The notes: generated from the letters alone by a model not told the origin. A stretch of DNA of 64,000 nt from Exiguobacterium sp. s122 (GCF_018618475.1 NZ_JACSMD010000005.1:1-64000); one strand, 5' to 3'. Positions 16,115 to 25,050 are shown, numbered from the stretch's first letter. Program-made: numbers and translations.

Positions 16115-17461
16115 ATGAAAATCGCAGTCATCGGATGTACACACGCAGGAACAGCAGCAGTTAAAGGATTACTCGCCAAGCATGACAATCTTGAGATTAC
16201 TGTGTATGAACGGAACGACAACGTCAGCTTTCTCTCGTGTGGGATTGCGCTTCACGTCGGTGGCGTCGTCCAACGGGCCGAAGAATTGTTCTATTCGTCA
16301 CCACGTGAACTCGAAGAACTCGGTGCGAACATGCGCATGAAGCATGACGTATTGAACATCGACACTGAAGCGAAGACGATTCATGCGAAAAACCTCGACA
16401 CGGGCAACGACGTCTATGACACGTTCGATCGTTTGATTGTGACGACTGGTTCATGGCCGATCGTCCCGACGCTCCCAGGCATCGAGATGGACGGGATCGA
16501 GCTCTGTAAAAACTATGCGCATGCCCAGCGCATCATTGAACGAGCGACGGATGCGAAGAAGATTGCCGTCATCGGAGCCGGGTATATCGGTGTCGAGCTC
16601 GTCGAGGCGTTTGAAGTGTACGGGAAACACGTCACGTTCATCGACAGTGCCGACCGCATCTTGAACAAGTATCTTGATAAGTCGTTCACGGATCAACTTG
16701 AAGCGGACATGACATCGCGCGGCATCGACCTTGAGCTCGGTCAAACGGTCGAAGCGTTCCGCGGAGCGGAAGGAAACGTGACACACGTCGTGACCGACAA
16801 AGGTGAGTTCGAGGCCGACCTTGTCATCCTATGTGTCGGTTTCCGTCCGAACACGGGACTCCTCGAAGGCCAAGTCGACATGCTCGGCAATGGCGCGATC
16901 ATCGTCGACGAGTATATGCGGACGAGCAACCCGGACGTCTTCGCAGCAGGGGACAGCTGTGCCGTCTATTACAACCCAGCACGCACACATGCCTATATCC
17001 CACTCGCCACGAACGCCGTCCGCATGGGGACACTCGTCGCAGAAAACCTCGTCACGCCACGCGTCCGCTATCAAGGGACACAAGGGACGTCGGGTCTTCG
17101 TCTTTACGATTGGAATATCGCCTCGTCAGGTCTCACGGAAGAAGCGGCCGGTCTATTCGGTCTTGACGTCGAGAGTGTCGTCGTCGAGGACGCGTATCGT
17201 CCTGAGTTCATGCCGACAGCAGAAAACGTTCAGTTCAAGCTCGTCTATGAAGTCGGCACGCACCGCGTCGTCGGTGGACAAGTACTCTCGAAAGCGGACA
17301 TGACACAAGCGGTGAACACACTCTCACTCGCAATTCAAAATGAGATGACGGTCGAAGAGCTCGCTTACGTCGACTTCTTCTTCCAACCGCACTACAACAA
17401 ACCGTGGCACTTCATCAATAGTGGAGCGCTCGCGGCGATGACAGACAAAGTGAACGCCTAA
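16115..17461 (+). CDS. nox: NADH oxidase (H2O-forming type, FAD/NAD-linked)
   Basis: 448 residues, usual for the Nox / CoA-disulfide reductase family. The FAD-binding N terminus is MKIAVIGCTHAGTAAV. The redox-active Cys42 (FLSCGIAL) and His10 are as in water-forming NADH oxidases. NAD-binding GAGYIGVELVEAF is near residue 155, and the second FAD motif VFAAGDSCAV near 285. It oxidises NADH with O2, using cysteine sulfenic acid. I chose the ATG at 16115 because AAAGGAGAG lies upstream. Rex-like operators at its promoter fit control by NADH level. Confidence 0.9.
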   Translation: MKIAVIGCTHAGTAAVKGLLAKHDNLEITVYERNDNVSFLSCGIALHVGGVVQRAEELFYSSPRELEELGANMRMKHDVLNIDTEAKTIHAKNLDTGNDVYDTFDRLIVTTGSWPIVPTLPGIEMDGIELCKNYAHAQRIIERATDAKKIAVIGAGYIGVELVEAFEVYGKHVTFIDSADRILNKYLDKSFTDQLEADMTSRGIDLELGQTVEAFRGAEGNVTHVVTDKGEFEADLVILCVGFRPNTGLLEGQVDMLGNGAIIVDEYMRTSNPDVFAAGDSCAVYYNPARTHAYIPLATNAVRMGTLVAENLVTPRVRYQGTQGTSGLRLYDWNIASSGLTEEAAGLFGLDVESVVVEDAYRPEFMPTAENVQFKLVYEVGTHRVVGGQVLSKADMTQAVNTLSLAIQNEMTVEELAYVDFFFQPHYNKPWHFINSGALAAMTDKVNA

Positions 17462-17494
17462 AAAAACTCGGGAGCCGCGGCTCCCGAGTTTTTA
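17461..17494. terminator. Bidirectional terminator between nox and the PspC gene
   Basis: ACTCGGGAGCC / GGCTCCCGAGT with a 2-nt loop, A-rich on one side and T-rich on the other. Confidence 0.9.
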
Positions 17495-17674
17495 TAAATA
17501 GCGTGGGGCGTCCTTCATCGAGTTGGCCAGAATCATATAGATGAGCACGTTCCCCGGGAGGAGGAGAAACAGTAAACGGACGCCGAGCGGAGACAAATCG
17601 AAATACTCGGCAATTCCGCCGCAGACGCCCGATAGTGAGCGATTCGTTGCAGATTTTCGAAGCGTGCGTTGCAT
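17492..17674 (-). CDS. PspC domain membrane protein
   Basis: 60 residues. It is the minimal PspC domain: 'LRKSATNRSLSGVCGGIAEYF' followed by one hydrophobic segment (about 30-50). PspC proteins are envelope-stress proteins; short forms like this are common in Bacillota. GATTGGAG lies upstream of the ATG at 17674. It is a single gene, convergent with nox. Confidence 0.85.
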   Translation of the reverse strand: MQRTLRKSATNRSLSGVCGGIAEYFDLSPLGVRLLFLLLPGNVLIYMILANSMKDAPRYL

Positions 17675-17799
17675 AGATCAAACTCCAATCTCATGTATGA
17701 TATGAAAATTTTACCATGAATTTGGTGACTGGTTTAGAAATTGAACGAAAAGGAATAAAGGATTACGTTCGAAATGAGTATGTGACGCGAGGTGGTTCG

Positions 17800-19005
17800 A
17801 TGTTGACGCATCAAGTTTTACTCTTACTATTGATTGGCTACATCATTTACACGATTGACTTGAAGAAGAACTTTTTCCCCGTGCCCGTCATACTCGTCGT
17901 GATTGGATTGGTGTTATCGTTCGTTCCTTATTTTTCGACAATCCATCTCTCAAAAGAAATCGTGTTCGACGTCTTTTTGCCGGCTCTTCTGTTTACAGCA
18001 GCGTATCAGTTCCCGTTAAAACAATTGAAAGACAACTGGGGCATCATCACTATGTTGAGTACGATTGGTTTAATCGTGACGGCTCTCCTTCTCGGTCTCT
18101 CAATCTACTGGGTCAGTAATCTTTTCGTATCGCTTTCGCTAACCGCGTCGATGCTACTCGCCGCTGTATTAATCCCGACAGATCCGGTGTCGGTCACGTC
18201 AATCATGAAAGAAAGTACAGGGGCGGAACAAATCGCTGACGTCGTTGAAGGGGAGTCGATGGTGAATGACGGGACGAGCATTGTGCTGTTTACGATCTTC
18301 CTATCGATGTTCAACACCGGAGACGGCTTTTCTTTCGGGACATTCGTTGGCGAATTTTTACTCGTTTCACTCGGGGGAGTAATCATCGGTTTCGGCTTAG
18401 GATGGACGTTAAGTAAAATCATTCACTTCACGCATCATAAAGAATATCAAGTGATGCTCAGTATTGTAACGGCCTACGGAGGATTTTATCTCGCTGATGC
18501 CATCGGTGTTTCAGGTGTACTTGCGACTGTCGTGACAGGAATCATGCTGTCTTATGAAATCGATAAGACGAGCGGAGAACACGGGATGAAGCAATCGTTG
18601 GATGGATTTTGGAACATTGTGACGCCGACGATGCTATCGATTTTATTCTTACTCATCGGGATTCAAGCTGCAGGTTATTTGTTTTTCTCTCAGTGGTGGT
18701 TAGCCGTGGCCATTTTCGTACTTTCGATTCTCATGCGCTTCATCATGCTGTGCGCATCCGTCTATTCGGTTCCGATATGGAGACATCGCTTTCAGCCTGA
18801 TCTCTTAACAATCTCGCTCATCACCTGGGCGGGCATTAAAGGGTCGATGTCGGTGGCGCTTCTTCTTTGGCTCGAAGAAGATGTATCGAGTCAAGACGAG
18901 CTGCTCGTGTCGTTATCGTTTGCGGTCATATTGATTTCGCTCATCTTACAAAGTATCGGTGTCTATCCGTTAACGAAGTATTTGGAGAAAAAGAAACAGC
19001 ACTAA
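17800..19005 (+). CDS. Na+/H+ antiporter, CPA1 (NhaP) family
   Basis: 401 residues with about 12 membrane spans. The CPA1 core motif 'LIPTDPVSVTSIMKE' is followed by 'VVEGESMVNDGTSIVLF', which carries the acidic ion-binding residues. It exchanges cytoplasmic Na+ (or K+) for external H+ and helps in salt and alkali tolerance. I prefer the ATG at 17800, with GAGGTGG upstream; an in-frame ATG at 17716 would add 28 hydrophilic residues not typical of the family. A strong terminator follows. Confidence 0.88.
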   Translation: MLTHQVLLLLLIGYIIYTIDLKKNFFPVPVILVVIGLVLSFVPYFSTIHLSKEIVFDVFLPALLFTAAYQFPLKQLKDNWGIITMLSTIGLIVTALLLGLSIYWVSNLFVSLSLTASMLLAAVLIPTDPVSVTSIMKESTGAEQIADVVEGESMVNDGTSIVLFTIFLSMFNTGDGFSFGTFVGEFLLVSLGGVIIGFGLGWTLSKIIHFTHHKEYQVMLSIVTAYGGFYLADAIGVSGVLATVVTGIMLSYEIDKTSGEHGMKQSLDGFWNIVTPTMLSILFLLIGIQAAGYLFFSQWWLAVAIFVLSILMRFIMLCASVYSVPIWRHRFQPDLLTISLITWAGIKGSMSVALLLWLEEDVSSQDELLVSLSFAVILISLILQSIGVYPLTKYLEKKKQH

Positions 19006-19020
19006 GAATGTTCATACATC

Positions 19021-19060
19021 AAAAAGTCATGGCTCAGTTTTTCTGAACCATGACTTTTTA
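19021..19060. terminator. Bidirectional terminator
   Basis: AAAAAGTCATGGCTCAG / CTGAACCATGACTTTTT hairpin between the convergent antiporter and siderophore-binding protein genes. Confidence 0.9.
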
Positions 19061-19063
19061 TCT

Positions 19064-19999
19064 TTATTTGAGGATGTCAACGAGTTCGTCGAGTACTTCA
19101 TTGGCAGACAAGACGCCACCTGACGTGTTCCAAGTGTCGTCACTCACTTCTGTCACTTCGCCGGCCTTGACGGCATCAAGGTCTTTCCAAAGCTGGTTTG
19201 ATTGCCACTCTTCGGTTGTCTTTGAGCCATCTGTTCCACCGTAGGTAAAGTAGACGATGTGGTCACCTTCCATCTCGGGGATTCGTTCCATTGTAATGGT
19301 TTCAGCAAACTCAGGACGGTCTTGGGAAGCAGGGCGCTTGATACCGACATCACCCAAGATGACCCCTGAGAAGCTGTCGTTGAAGTAGATGCGTGACTCG
19401 CCAGGAAGGAAGCGCACGACCGAGAGTTCTTTATTTACAGCGTCGCCGAGTTCAGCTTTCGTGTCTTCAACGTGTTGTGCGTAGTCAGCTAAAATGTCAT
19501 TCCCTTTGTCTTCAAGGTTTAAGGCGTTCGCATAAAGCGCGAAGTTTTCCTGCCAGTCGCCTTTTAGCGTCTCCGACATGACAGTAGGCGCGATGGCATT
19601 TAACTTATCATAGATGTTCTCTTGACGAAGTTTCGTCCCGATAATGAGATCCGGGTCAAGTTTTGCGATTGCCTCGAGGTTGACCTCACTTTCCGTCCCA
19701 ACCTCCGTCACATCTGTCATCTCTGATTCGATATGCGGGTACCAAGGGTCACCGTTCCATGATTTGACGGCACCGACGGGTTTCAAATCGAGGGCGATGA
19801 GCGCTTCGGTTCCTTCGTTCGTCAAGACGACGACACGTTTTGGTTCGACCGGTACTTCAGCCGTGCCCATGGCATGCTCGACCGTGCGCGTCTCCTTTTC
19901 TTCTGACTCGTTCGCGTTGCTCGTCTCTTCGGTCCCGCCGCAAGCAGCGAGGACGACGATCATGCAGAGCGTAAGTAGTGCTACAACAAATTTCTTCAT
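19064..19999 (-). CDS. Iron-siderophore ABC transporter substrate-binding lipoprotein
   Basis: 311 residues with a lipoprotein signal peptide: MKKF, a hydrophobic stretch, then lipobox LAAC at residues 17-20. The mature part is a FecB/FhuD-type periplasmic-binding fold ('KRVVVLTNEGTEALIALDLKPVG', 'LDPDLIIGTKLRQ'). It captures ferric siderophore outside the membrane for the two permeases and ATPase encoded on the other strand. GAGGAGAC precedes the ATG. A Fur box lies in its promoter. Confidence 0.92.
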   Translation of the reverse strand: MKKFVVALLTLCMIVVLAACGGTEETSNANESEEKETRTVEHAMGTAEVPVEPKRVVVLTNEGTEALIALDLKPVGAVKSWNGDPWYPHIESEMTDVTEVGTESEVNLEAIAKLDPDLIIGTKLRQENIYDKLNAIAPTVMSETLKGDWQENFALYANALNLEDKGNDILADYAQHVEDTKAELGDAVNKELSVVRFLPGESRIYFNDSFSGVILGDVGIKRPASQDRPEFAETITMERIPEMEGDHIVYFTYGGTDGSKTTEEWQSNQLWKDLDAVKAGEVTEVSDDTWNTSGGVLSANEVLDELVDILK

Positions 20000-20039
20000 A
20001 TGTATAATGTCTCCTCTGTCTAGTAAGATTTCCTCTCCG

Positions 20040-20069
20040 ACTATAAGTGATAATGATTCTCAATGTCAA
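20040..20069 (-). promoter_or_regulatory. Promoter of the siderophore-binding protein gene with embedded Fur box
   Basis: On the minus strand TTGACA (20069-20064), 18 bp spacer, TATAGT (20045-20040). The spacer is almost exactly a Fur box: TGATAATGATTCTCA at 20048-20062 on the plus strand, one mismatch from the 7-1-7 consensus. Fe-Fur bound here would block the promoter and perhaps also the divergent permease operon. Confidence 0.8.
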
Positions 20070-20127
20070 CCCCTTTTTCTGACAACGAGATTTTGTTATG
20101 GTAGTAAAGGAAAGAAGTGAGAAAATT

Positions 20128-21105
20128 ATGAGACCATGGATCAAACTATTTATCTTGATCGTGCTATTACCTATCTTGGGTTACATCAGCTTACGTGTGG
20201 GCGTCATTTCAGTCAGTCATCAGGATGTCGTCGCACTCGGGAGTGACACATCCTCACAAGCTCGAATTGCGCTCGAGGATAACCGCATTCCGCGTACCAT
20301 CGTGGCGCTGCTCGTAGGGAGTGTCCTTGGACTCGCCGGACTGATTTTCCAGCTCGTGACGCGAAATCCGCTCGCGTCACCCGACATCTTAGCTGTCAAC
20401 GCCGGTGCGAGTCTTGCTATCGTCCTCGTGACACTGTTGGGCTTCAGTAGCATCGCCTCATTCACGGCGGCCGCGTTAATCGGAGCCTTCCTTGCCGGCG
20501 TCATCGTTTATCTCCTCAGCGCGAACGGTGGCAACGTCATGTATATGACACTCGCTGGCGCATCGCTCGCGGCACTATTTAGTTCGTTCACGCAATCGAT
20601 TATCGCCTACGAGGAAGGAGCGCTCGATGAGGTATTGTTCTGGTTGACCGGTTCCGTGGCAGGTCGTTCACTTGAACTCGTCATGACGTTGTTGCCGTGG
20701 ATGATTGTGGCGAGCCTGAGTGTGTTACTCATCAGTAAAGAGCTCGAGACGCTATCGCTCGGTGATCAGGTCGCCCGGTCGCTCGGTCAAAACGTTGGCG
20801 TCATCAAGTTCGTCGCTGTCACGCTCGCCGTCGTTTTATCGGCGTTTGGAGTCGCGCTCGCAGGGCCAATCGCGTTTGTCGGTTTACTTGCGCCGCACCT
20901 CGCGCGCTATTTATTCGGTACGGCGTTCTTCGCACGACTGGCCGGGAGTGCCATCATCGGTAGTGTGTTGTTACTTAGTGCAGATATTCTCGGGCGCGTC
21001 ATTTTATTCCCGCGTGAAGTGACGGTCGGCGTCGTCCTTGCCGTCATCGGAGGCGCATTCTTCATCTATCTCGTCAGCGCTAGACAAGGAGTCTTTAAGT
21101 CATGA
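20128..21105 (+). CDS. Iron-siderophore ABC permease (FecCD family), subunit 1
   Basis: 325 residues with about nine to ten membrane spans. Family segments include 'NRIPRTIVALLVGSVLGLAG' and 'VTRNPLASPDILAVNAGA', and the cytoplasmic coupling motif 'GPIAFVGLLAPHLAR' contacts the ATPase. I prefer the ATG at 20128 (MRPWIKLF) with GAAGTGAG upstream; the in-frame ATG at 20098 lies close to where the promoter is expected. The stop overlaps the next permease start by 4 nt. Confidence 0.92.
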   Translation: MRPWIKLFILIVLLPILGYISLRVGVISVSHQDVVALGSDTSSQARIALEDNRIPRTIVALLVGSVLGLAGLIFQLVTRNPLASPDILAVNAGASLAIVLVTLLGFSSIASFTAAALIGAFLAGVIVYLLSANGGNVMYMTLAGASLAALFSSFTQSIIAYEEGALDEVLFWLTGSVAGRSLELVMTLLPWMIVASLSVLLISKELETLSLGDQVARSLGQNVGVIKFVAVTLAVVLSAFGVALAGPIAFVGLLAPHLARYLFGTAFFARLAGSAIIGSVLLLSADILGRVILFPREVTVGVVLAVIGGAFFIYLVSARQGVFKS

Positions 21106-22148
21106 AATCATATAGTTTTCGAAAAGGTCCGTTCTCGTTCACGCTCCGGAAGCGGGAAATCGTGCTCGCGGTCGCACTTCTTGCCGGCTTATTGGTCGCG
21201 TTCTATTTAGGGGTCGCCATCGGGGACACGACCTTGACCCCATGGTCGCTCTTGGCGGTCTTCTTTGGTTCTGGTGACGCGTTCGCCGAATTGGTCGTAT
21301 TCGAGTTTCGGATGCCGCGTGTCCTTATGGCCATCACGGCCGGTGCATGTCTCGCGGTCAGTGGTCACTTGTTACAGCTCACGATAAAAAACGAGCTCGC
21401 GTCACCAGAGATTTTCGGTATCGTCGGCGGGGTCGGGGTGGCAACGGCAACGTTCTTCACCGTGTTCACTGATGAGCGAACGAACCAACTGTCCGTCCCG
21501 CTCGCCTATATCCCGTTCGCCTCGTTCGCAGGTGCCTTGACGATTGGCGCTTTTCTTTTTTATTTATTGAAGCGGGGGGTCCCACCTATCCGGCTCGCGC
21601 TCATCGGAATCGGCATTAGTATCTTCTCGCAAGGCATCGTTCAGTTCATGATGCTCGCCTCGAACGTGTATCGGAAGAACGATATCCAGCAATGGCTCAC
21701 CGGTACTGTCTATGCGGCGACGTGGAATCAACTGAAAATCATGGTTCCTCTTGCTGTCTTGTTTTTACTGGCCGCTTTCTTAATTGAACGACATGTCCGA
21801 CCGCTCCACATTAGCGAGGCAGTCGCGACGAGTATCGGCGTGCCGGTTCGGGGCACACAGCGTGGCACGTTAGTGTTATCGTGTCTCCTTGCCGGAGTTG
21901 GGGTCGCTTTCGTCGGGGCCATCGGCTTCGTCGGTCTGATGGCTCCGCACATCGCCCGTCAAGGTTTGAAGTTGCCTTACATTTGGGCGACGCTTCTCGT
22001 TGGTGCCATCATCGTCGTCTTGGCCGATGTGATCGCCCGGACCCTCTTCTATCCGTATGAGCTTCGGACCGGGGTCATGACGGCCGTCATTGGCGCGCCG
22101 TACTTCTTTTATTTACTTCGCCGTATGATGAAAGGAAGCATGAGATGA
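21102..22148 (+). CDS. Iron-siderophore ABC permease (FecCD family), subunit 2
   Basis: 348 residues, same family as the preceding gene ('FRMPRVLMAITAGACLAVSG', 'IKNELASPEIFGIVGG', 'GAIGFVGLMAPHIAR'). The two different permeases form the heterodimeric channel. The first 25 residues are polar and basic before the first membrane span. Its start overlaps the upstream stop (ATGA), and its stop overlaps the ATPase start (ATGA): a tightly coupled operon. Confidence 0.92.
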   Translation: MKSYSFRKGPFSFTLRKREIVLAVALLAGLLVAFYLGVAIGDTTLTPWSLLAVFFGSGDAFAELVVFEFRMPRVLMAITAGACLAVSGHLLQLTIKNELASPEIFGIVGGVGVATATFFTVFTDERTNQLSVPLAYIPFASFAGALTIGAFLFYLLKRGVPPIRLALIGIGISIFSQGIVQFMMLASNVYRKNDIQQWLTGTVYAATWNQLKIMVPLAVLFLLAAFLIERHVRPLHISEAVATSIGVPVRGTQRGTLVLSCLLAGVGVAFVGAIGFVGLMAPHIARQGLKLPYIWATLLVGAIIVVLADVIARTLFYPYELRTGVMTAVIGAPYFFYLLRRMMKGSMR

Positions 22149-22957
22149 ATACATTTGATTTACAGCAAGTTGCCATCGGCTATGAACAGAAGACGGTGCT
22201 CGACGGGTTGACGTTCTCGATTCCACACGGAAAAATTACGGTATTGCTCGGTGCGAACGGGTGTGGCAAGTCGACGCTCCTCTCGACGCTCGCACGACAA
22301 CGAGATGCCTTAGGCGGGACGATTTCATTCCGTGACAAGCCGCTCTATACGTATCGGGCGAAAGAAGCGGCTCGACTCATGGCGTTTATGCCGCAAGTGA
22401 ACGTCGCGCCTGACGGACTGACTGTCGAACAGCTCGTCCGATTCGGTCGCTATCCGTATCAGACGTTCTTCAAACGTTACTCAGAAGACGACGAACGTGC
22501 CGTCGAGCGGGCGCTCGCCTTCACAGATACGGTCGCGCTTCGGGACACGCTCGTGAGCAATTTATCGGGTGGACAGAAGCAACGTGTCTGGATCGCACTC
22601 GCCTTGGCGCAAGAATCAGAGACAATTTTACTCGACGAGCCGACGACGTACCTCGATATGTCGCATCAAATTGAGATTCTCGACTTAATGTATCGTCTGA
22701 ACCGGTTAGAGGGCAAGACGATCGTCATGGTGCTCCACGACTTGCATCTCGCCTGTCGTTACGCCGACCATGTCATCGCACTCGCCGACGGGAACGTCTA
22801 TCGGGAAGGGAGCCCGAACGATGTCGTCGACGAGGCGTTCATGCAGGACGTCTTCGGATTGAAAGTCGTCGTGACAGAAGATCCGCTCTATGGAACACCA
22901 CTCTGCATTCCGTATTCGCATTATGAGCTGAATGAGAAACGACCACCCACGACCTAG
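22145..22957 (+). CDS. Iron-siderophore ABC transporter ATPase (FecE/FhuC type)
   Basis: 270 residues. Walker A GANGCGKST (near residue 38), signature LSGGQKQRVWI, Walker B TILLDEPTTYLD, H-loop VMVLHDLHLA. It powers the import of ferric siderophores. Translationally coupled to the permease and followed directly by a terminator. Confidence 0.93.
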   Translation: MNTFDLQQVAIGYEQKTVLDGLTFSIPHGKITVLLGANGCGKSTLLSTLARQRDALGGTISFRDKPLYTYRAKEAARLMAFMPQVNVAPDGLTVEQLVRFGRYPYQTFFKRYSEDDERAVERALAFTDTVALRDTLVSNLSGGQKQRVWIALALAQESETILLDEPTTYLDMSHQIEILDLMYRLNRLEGKTIVMVLHDLHLACRYADHVIALADGNVYREGSPNDVVDEAFMQDVFGLKVVVTEDPLYGTPLCIPYSHYELNEKRPPTT

Positions 22958-22979
22958 TCCTTAGACTAGGTTTTTTTTC
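22952..22979 (+). terminator. Terminator of the siderophore uptake operon
   Basis: ACCTAGTC, 4-nt loop, GACTAGGT, then eight T. Confidence 0.92.
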
Positions 22980-23044
22980 GCTTGAAGCTGGGGATGAAAT
23001 AAGAGACAACCGTTGTACCGTGTCACGCAAAAGGAGGGGCCGAC

Positions 23045-23518
23045 ATGGCCAAAAAGGAAAAACAACCGTACCATATTGTCACGTTCACGTTTCCTGAAGA
23101 ATCCCTTTCGTATCAAGCGTTTAGCAAATTGAAGAAGTATCACGCCGAAGGACTCGTCGGGTTTGAACAGCTCGTTGTCATCAAACGTGAAGACAACGGA
23201 GCGTTCTCGTTCGAAGACGCTGTCCAACTGACCCCGACGAACAAGTCGACGAAAGGTGCTTAAATCGGGATGGCTGTCGGAATTCTCGGCGGACCGTTCG
23301 GCATTTTATTTGGGACACTCACTGGTGGACTAATTGGGGGAACGAAAGATTTGAAACATGTGCAAAGCATTCAAGAGACGTTCAAGCGGACTGTCGGCAA
23401 CATTGAACCTGGTCAAACTGGAGTGATGGGGATTGGGGAAGAGTTCGATCACTCGGTGCTTGATGGGCTCGCCGCTGAACTCGGCGGGACGGTGACACGG
23501 ACTGACGAAGAACTGTAA
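23045..23518 (+). pseudogene. DUF1269-like glycine-zipper protein, interrupted by an in-frame stop
   Basis: Two open stretches in the same frame are separated only by TAA at 23261-23263. The first (72 residues) reads like the N-terminal half of small stress proteins ('HIVTFTFPEESLSYQAFSKLKK'). The second continues with the glycine-rich membrane hairpin of the same family (MAVGILGGPFGILFG) and the C-terminal half. Across the stop the frame reads ...STKGA-stop-IGMAVGILGGP. A single base change (TTA to TAA) would restore GALIGMAVG, which fits the family. So this is one gene of about 157 codons with a nonsense mutation, or a sequencing error. AAAAGGAGGGG precedes the start; the second part has no ribosome binding site. 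Confidence 0.75.
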
Positions 23519-23531
23519 AGGGGAGTTGTGT

Positions 23532-24116
23532 ATGAAAATAGGAATATTAGGGGCTGGGAAGGTCGGGCGGACGCTTGGACGCAAGTTCGAGGATGTCGGC
23601 TATGAAGTGTTGTATGGCACACGTTCGGAACGTGACGGGACGATGTCGCTCCAAGATGTGGCATCGAATGCGCAAATCTTATTGTTAACGACACCGTTTG
23701 CGGCTGCCGTCGAGTTGATTCAATCGCTCCAAGACTTGGATGATAAGATTGTCATCGATGTAACGAATCCAATCGCTAAAGAATTCAATGCGGTCGAGCG
23801 ACCAGAAGGGAAGTCAGGAGCAGAGCATCTTCAAGAGCTCGCCCCACACGTGCGGATCGTCAAGGCGTTTAATCAGACGGGCGTGGAGAACCTTGAGAAC
23901 CCGAACATGTCGATGATGTTTATCGCCGGTGACGAACAAGAGTCGGTTCGAGCCGTTCAAGATCTCGCGGCGAAAATTGGATTTGACGCCCATACGTTGC
24001 ATCATTTGAAATTAGCCCGTGAACTCGAATCGCTCGCTTGGTTATGGATTCATTACGCGACAAAAGAGCGGAAGCATCGGAATTTTGCGTTTTACTTGAA
24101 AGAGAATAGTTTTTAA
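23532..24116 (+). CDS. F420-dependent-oxidoreductase-like NADP-binding protein
   Basis: 194 residues. The N-terminal Rossmann motif GILGAGKVGRTLGRKF (residues 3-18) and 'YGTRS' after the second strand indicate NADP(H) preference. The remainder resembles 'NADPH-dependent F420 reductase' family proteins and the coenzyme-binding domain of imine or pyrroline reductases ('VRIVKAFNQTGVENLENP'). The real substrate in Bacillota lacking F420 is unknown. I chose the ATG at 23532 with AGGGGAG upstream. A terminator follows. Confidence 0.8.
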   Translation: MKIGILGAGKVGRTLGRKFEDVGYEVLYGTRSERDGTMSLQDVASNAQILLLTTPFAAAVELIQSLQDLDDKIVIDVTNPIAKEFNAVERPEGKSGAEHLQELAPHVRIVKAFNQTGVENLENPNMSMMFIAGDEQESVRAVQDLAAKIGFDAHTLHHLKLARELESLAWLWIHYATKERKHRNFAFYLKENSF

Positions 24117-24124
24117 CGCAAATA

Positions 24125-24161
24125 GGCCACCGGAGCGGAATCGCTCGCGGTGGCCCTTTTT
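24125..24161 (+). terminator. Terminator
   Basis: GGCCACCG ... CGGTGGCC stem followed by CTTTTTT. Confidence 0.88.
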
Positions 24162-24251
24162 TGAGCTTCAATGAGACCATGCATAAGATAGGGAGAGGAC
24201 GAGGATTAGAATCGACAAAATCCCTGAAAATTCGCGTATCCGTGTCATTAT

Positions 24252-24587
24252 TTAAAAGCCCGTATAGCGGTCGTTTCGCGTTTGCAACAGTTCAATCGTC
24301 TCCCGTTCGATGCGGTCGACCTCAGTCCGCTGCCAACCGGGCATGAGGAACGCATCGACGAGTGCCCAGATGCCTGAGATGAACGCGCCGAATCCAAGCG
24401 TTAAGACGACGATAAGGAGCATGGCGACACCTGATCCGATTTTTCCAAAATAGAAACGATGTGCACCGAACGCCCCGAGGAAGAACCAAAGTAGATAAGC
24501 GACAACGAGGTTGCGCTTTCGTTTCTCGACCTCGCTGTTGACGAGTTGCATCTCTTGGGTGGTCAAATCCATCCGAGAATAATTCAA
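24252..24587 (-). CDS. TM2 domain membrane protein
   Basis: 111 residues. The TM2 domain is clear: 'AYLLWFFLGAFGAHRFYFGK' followed by a glycine-rich second span and 'GIWALVDAFLMPG'. The domain forms a two-span hairpin of unknown function. The N-terminal part is polar; the C-terminal helix is charged. I prefer the TTG at 24587, which has GAAGGGA 6 nt upstream; the upstream ATG at 24638 has no ribosome binding site. Confidence 0.85.
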   Translation of the reverse strand: MNYSRMDLTTQEMQLVNSEVEKRKRNLVVAYLLWFFLGAFGAHRFYFGKIGSGVAMLLIVVLTLGFGAFISGIWALVDAFLMPGWQRTEVDRIERETIELLQTRNDRYTGF

Positions 24588-24662
24588 GGTGAGTCCCTTC
24601 TTTCGCGTGAAGTTTGATAAAATGAGTTCGTGATTCATTATAAATTGAAACGGTATTGATTT

Positions 24663-24686
24663 CCATGATTTTCTAGAAAATCATGG
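24663..24686. repeat. Perfect 24-bp palindrome upstream of a small membrane protein gene
   Basis: CCATGATTTTCTAGAAAATCATGG is its own reverse complement over all 24 bases. It sits 19 bp before the ATG at 24706 and just before its ribosome binding site. No T run follows, so it is more likely an operator or a 5' leader hairpin than a terminator. Confidence 0.7.
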
Positions 24687-24705
24687 GTCAGAGAAGGAGA
24701 CAGCT

Positions 24706-24864
24706 ATGGGGTTTGCCATTTTGACGTTCGTCGTCGCGTTCATCCACGTCATCGCGGGAGCGGTCGTCTTACATAAGTACCCGCAATATAAAACGATTGC
24801 CATCAGTGTCATCGTGCTCGGTTTCATGTATGGACTGTTGACGGTCGGTTTCATCGTGTTATAA
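24706..24864 (+). CDS. Small membrane protein, 52 residues
   Basis: ATG at 24706 with GAGAAGGAG 7 nt upstream. The product (MGFAILTFVVAFIHVIAGAV ...) has two hydrophobic spans (about 3-21 and 31-52) joined by a basic loop (HKYPQYK). No family recognised. The perfect palindrome just upstream suggests specific control. Confidence 0.65.
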   Translation: MGFAILTFVVAFIHVIAGAVVLHKYPQYKTIAISVIVLGFMYGLLTVGFIVL

Positions 24865-24934
24865 AAAGCATTAGCCCCTTCATTGTGTAGGGCGCTCGTA
24901 CTTTTAGAGCGTCAAGGCCGAGCTGAATGAACAG

Positions 24935-24969
24935 AAAGACCGATATAGCGGAGGCTAAATCGGTCTTTT
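24935..24969 (+). terminator. Terminator
   Basis: AAAGACCGAT ... ATCGGTCTTTT hairpin, about 70 nt after the small membrane protein gene. Confidence 0.75.
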
Positions 24970-25050
24970 CGTACGGTTTATGTCAGTTGAAAACGTGAAT
25001 AGGACAAAGAGTGTCGCTATAGTCTGCATTGGAACGGAAGGAGTTTTAAG

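Noticed and set aside
17716-17799. Longer N terminus of the Na+/H+ antiporter from ATG 17716
   Set aside because: It would add 28 polar residues before the first membrane span; the internal ATG at 17800 has the better ribosome binding site and family-like start.
23261-23263. Programmed read-through or recoding at the TAA stop (and likewise at 43908)
   Set aside because: TAA is the least leaky stop, no read-through context or recoding structure is seen, and both genes are small accessory genes where decay is the simpler explanation.
24663-24686. The palindrome as a transcription terminator
   Set aside because: No T run on either strand, and it lies directly upstream of a ribosome binding site.
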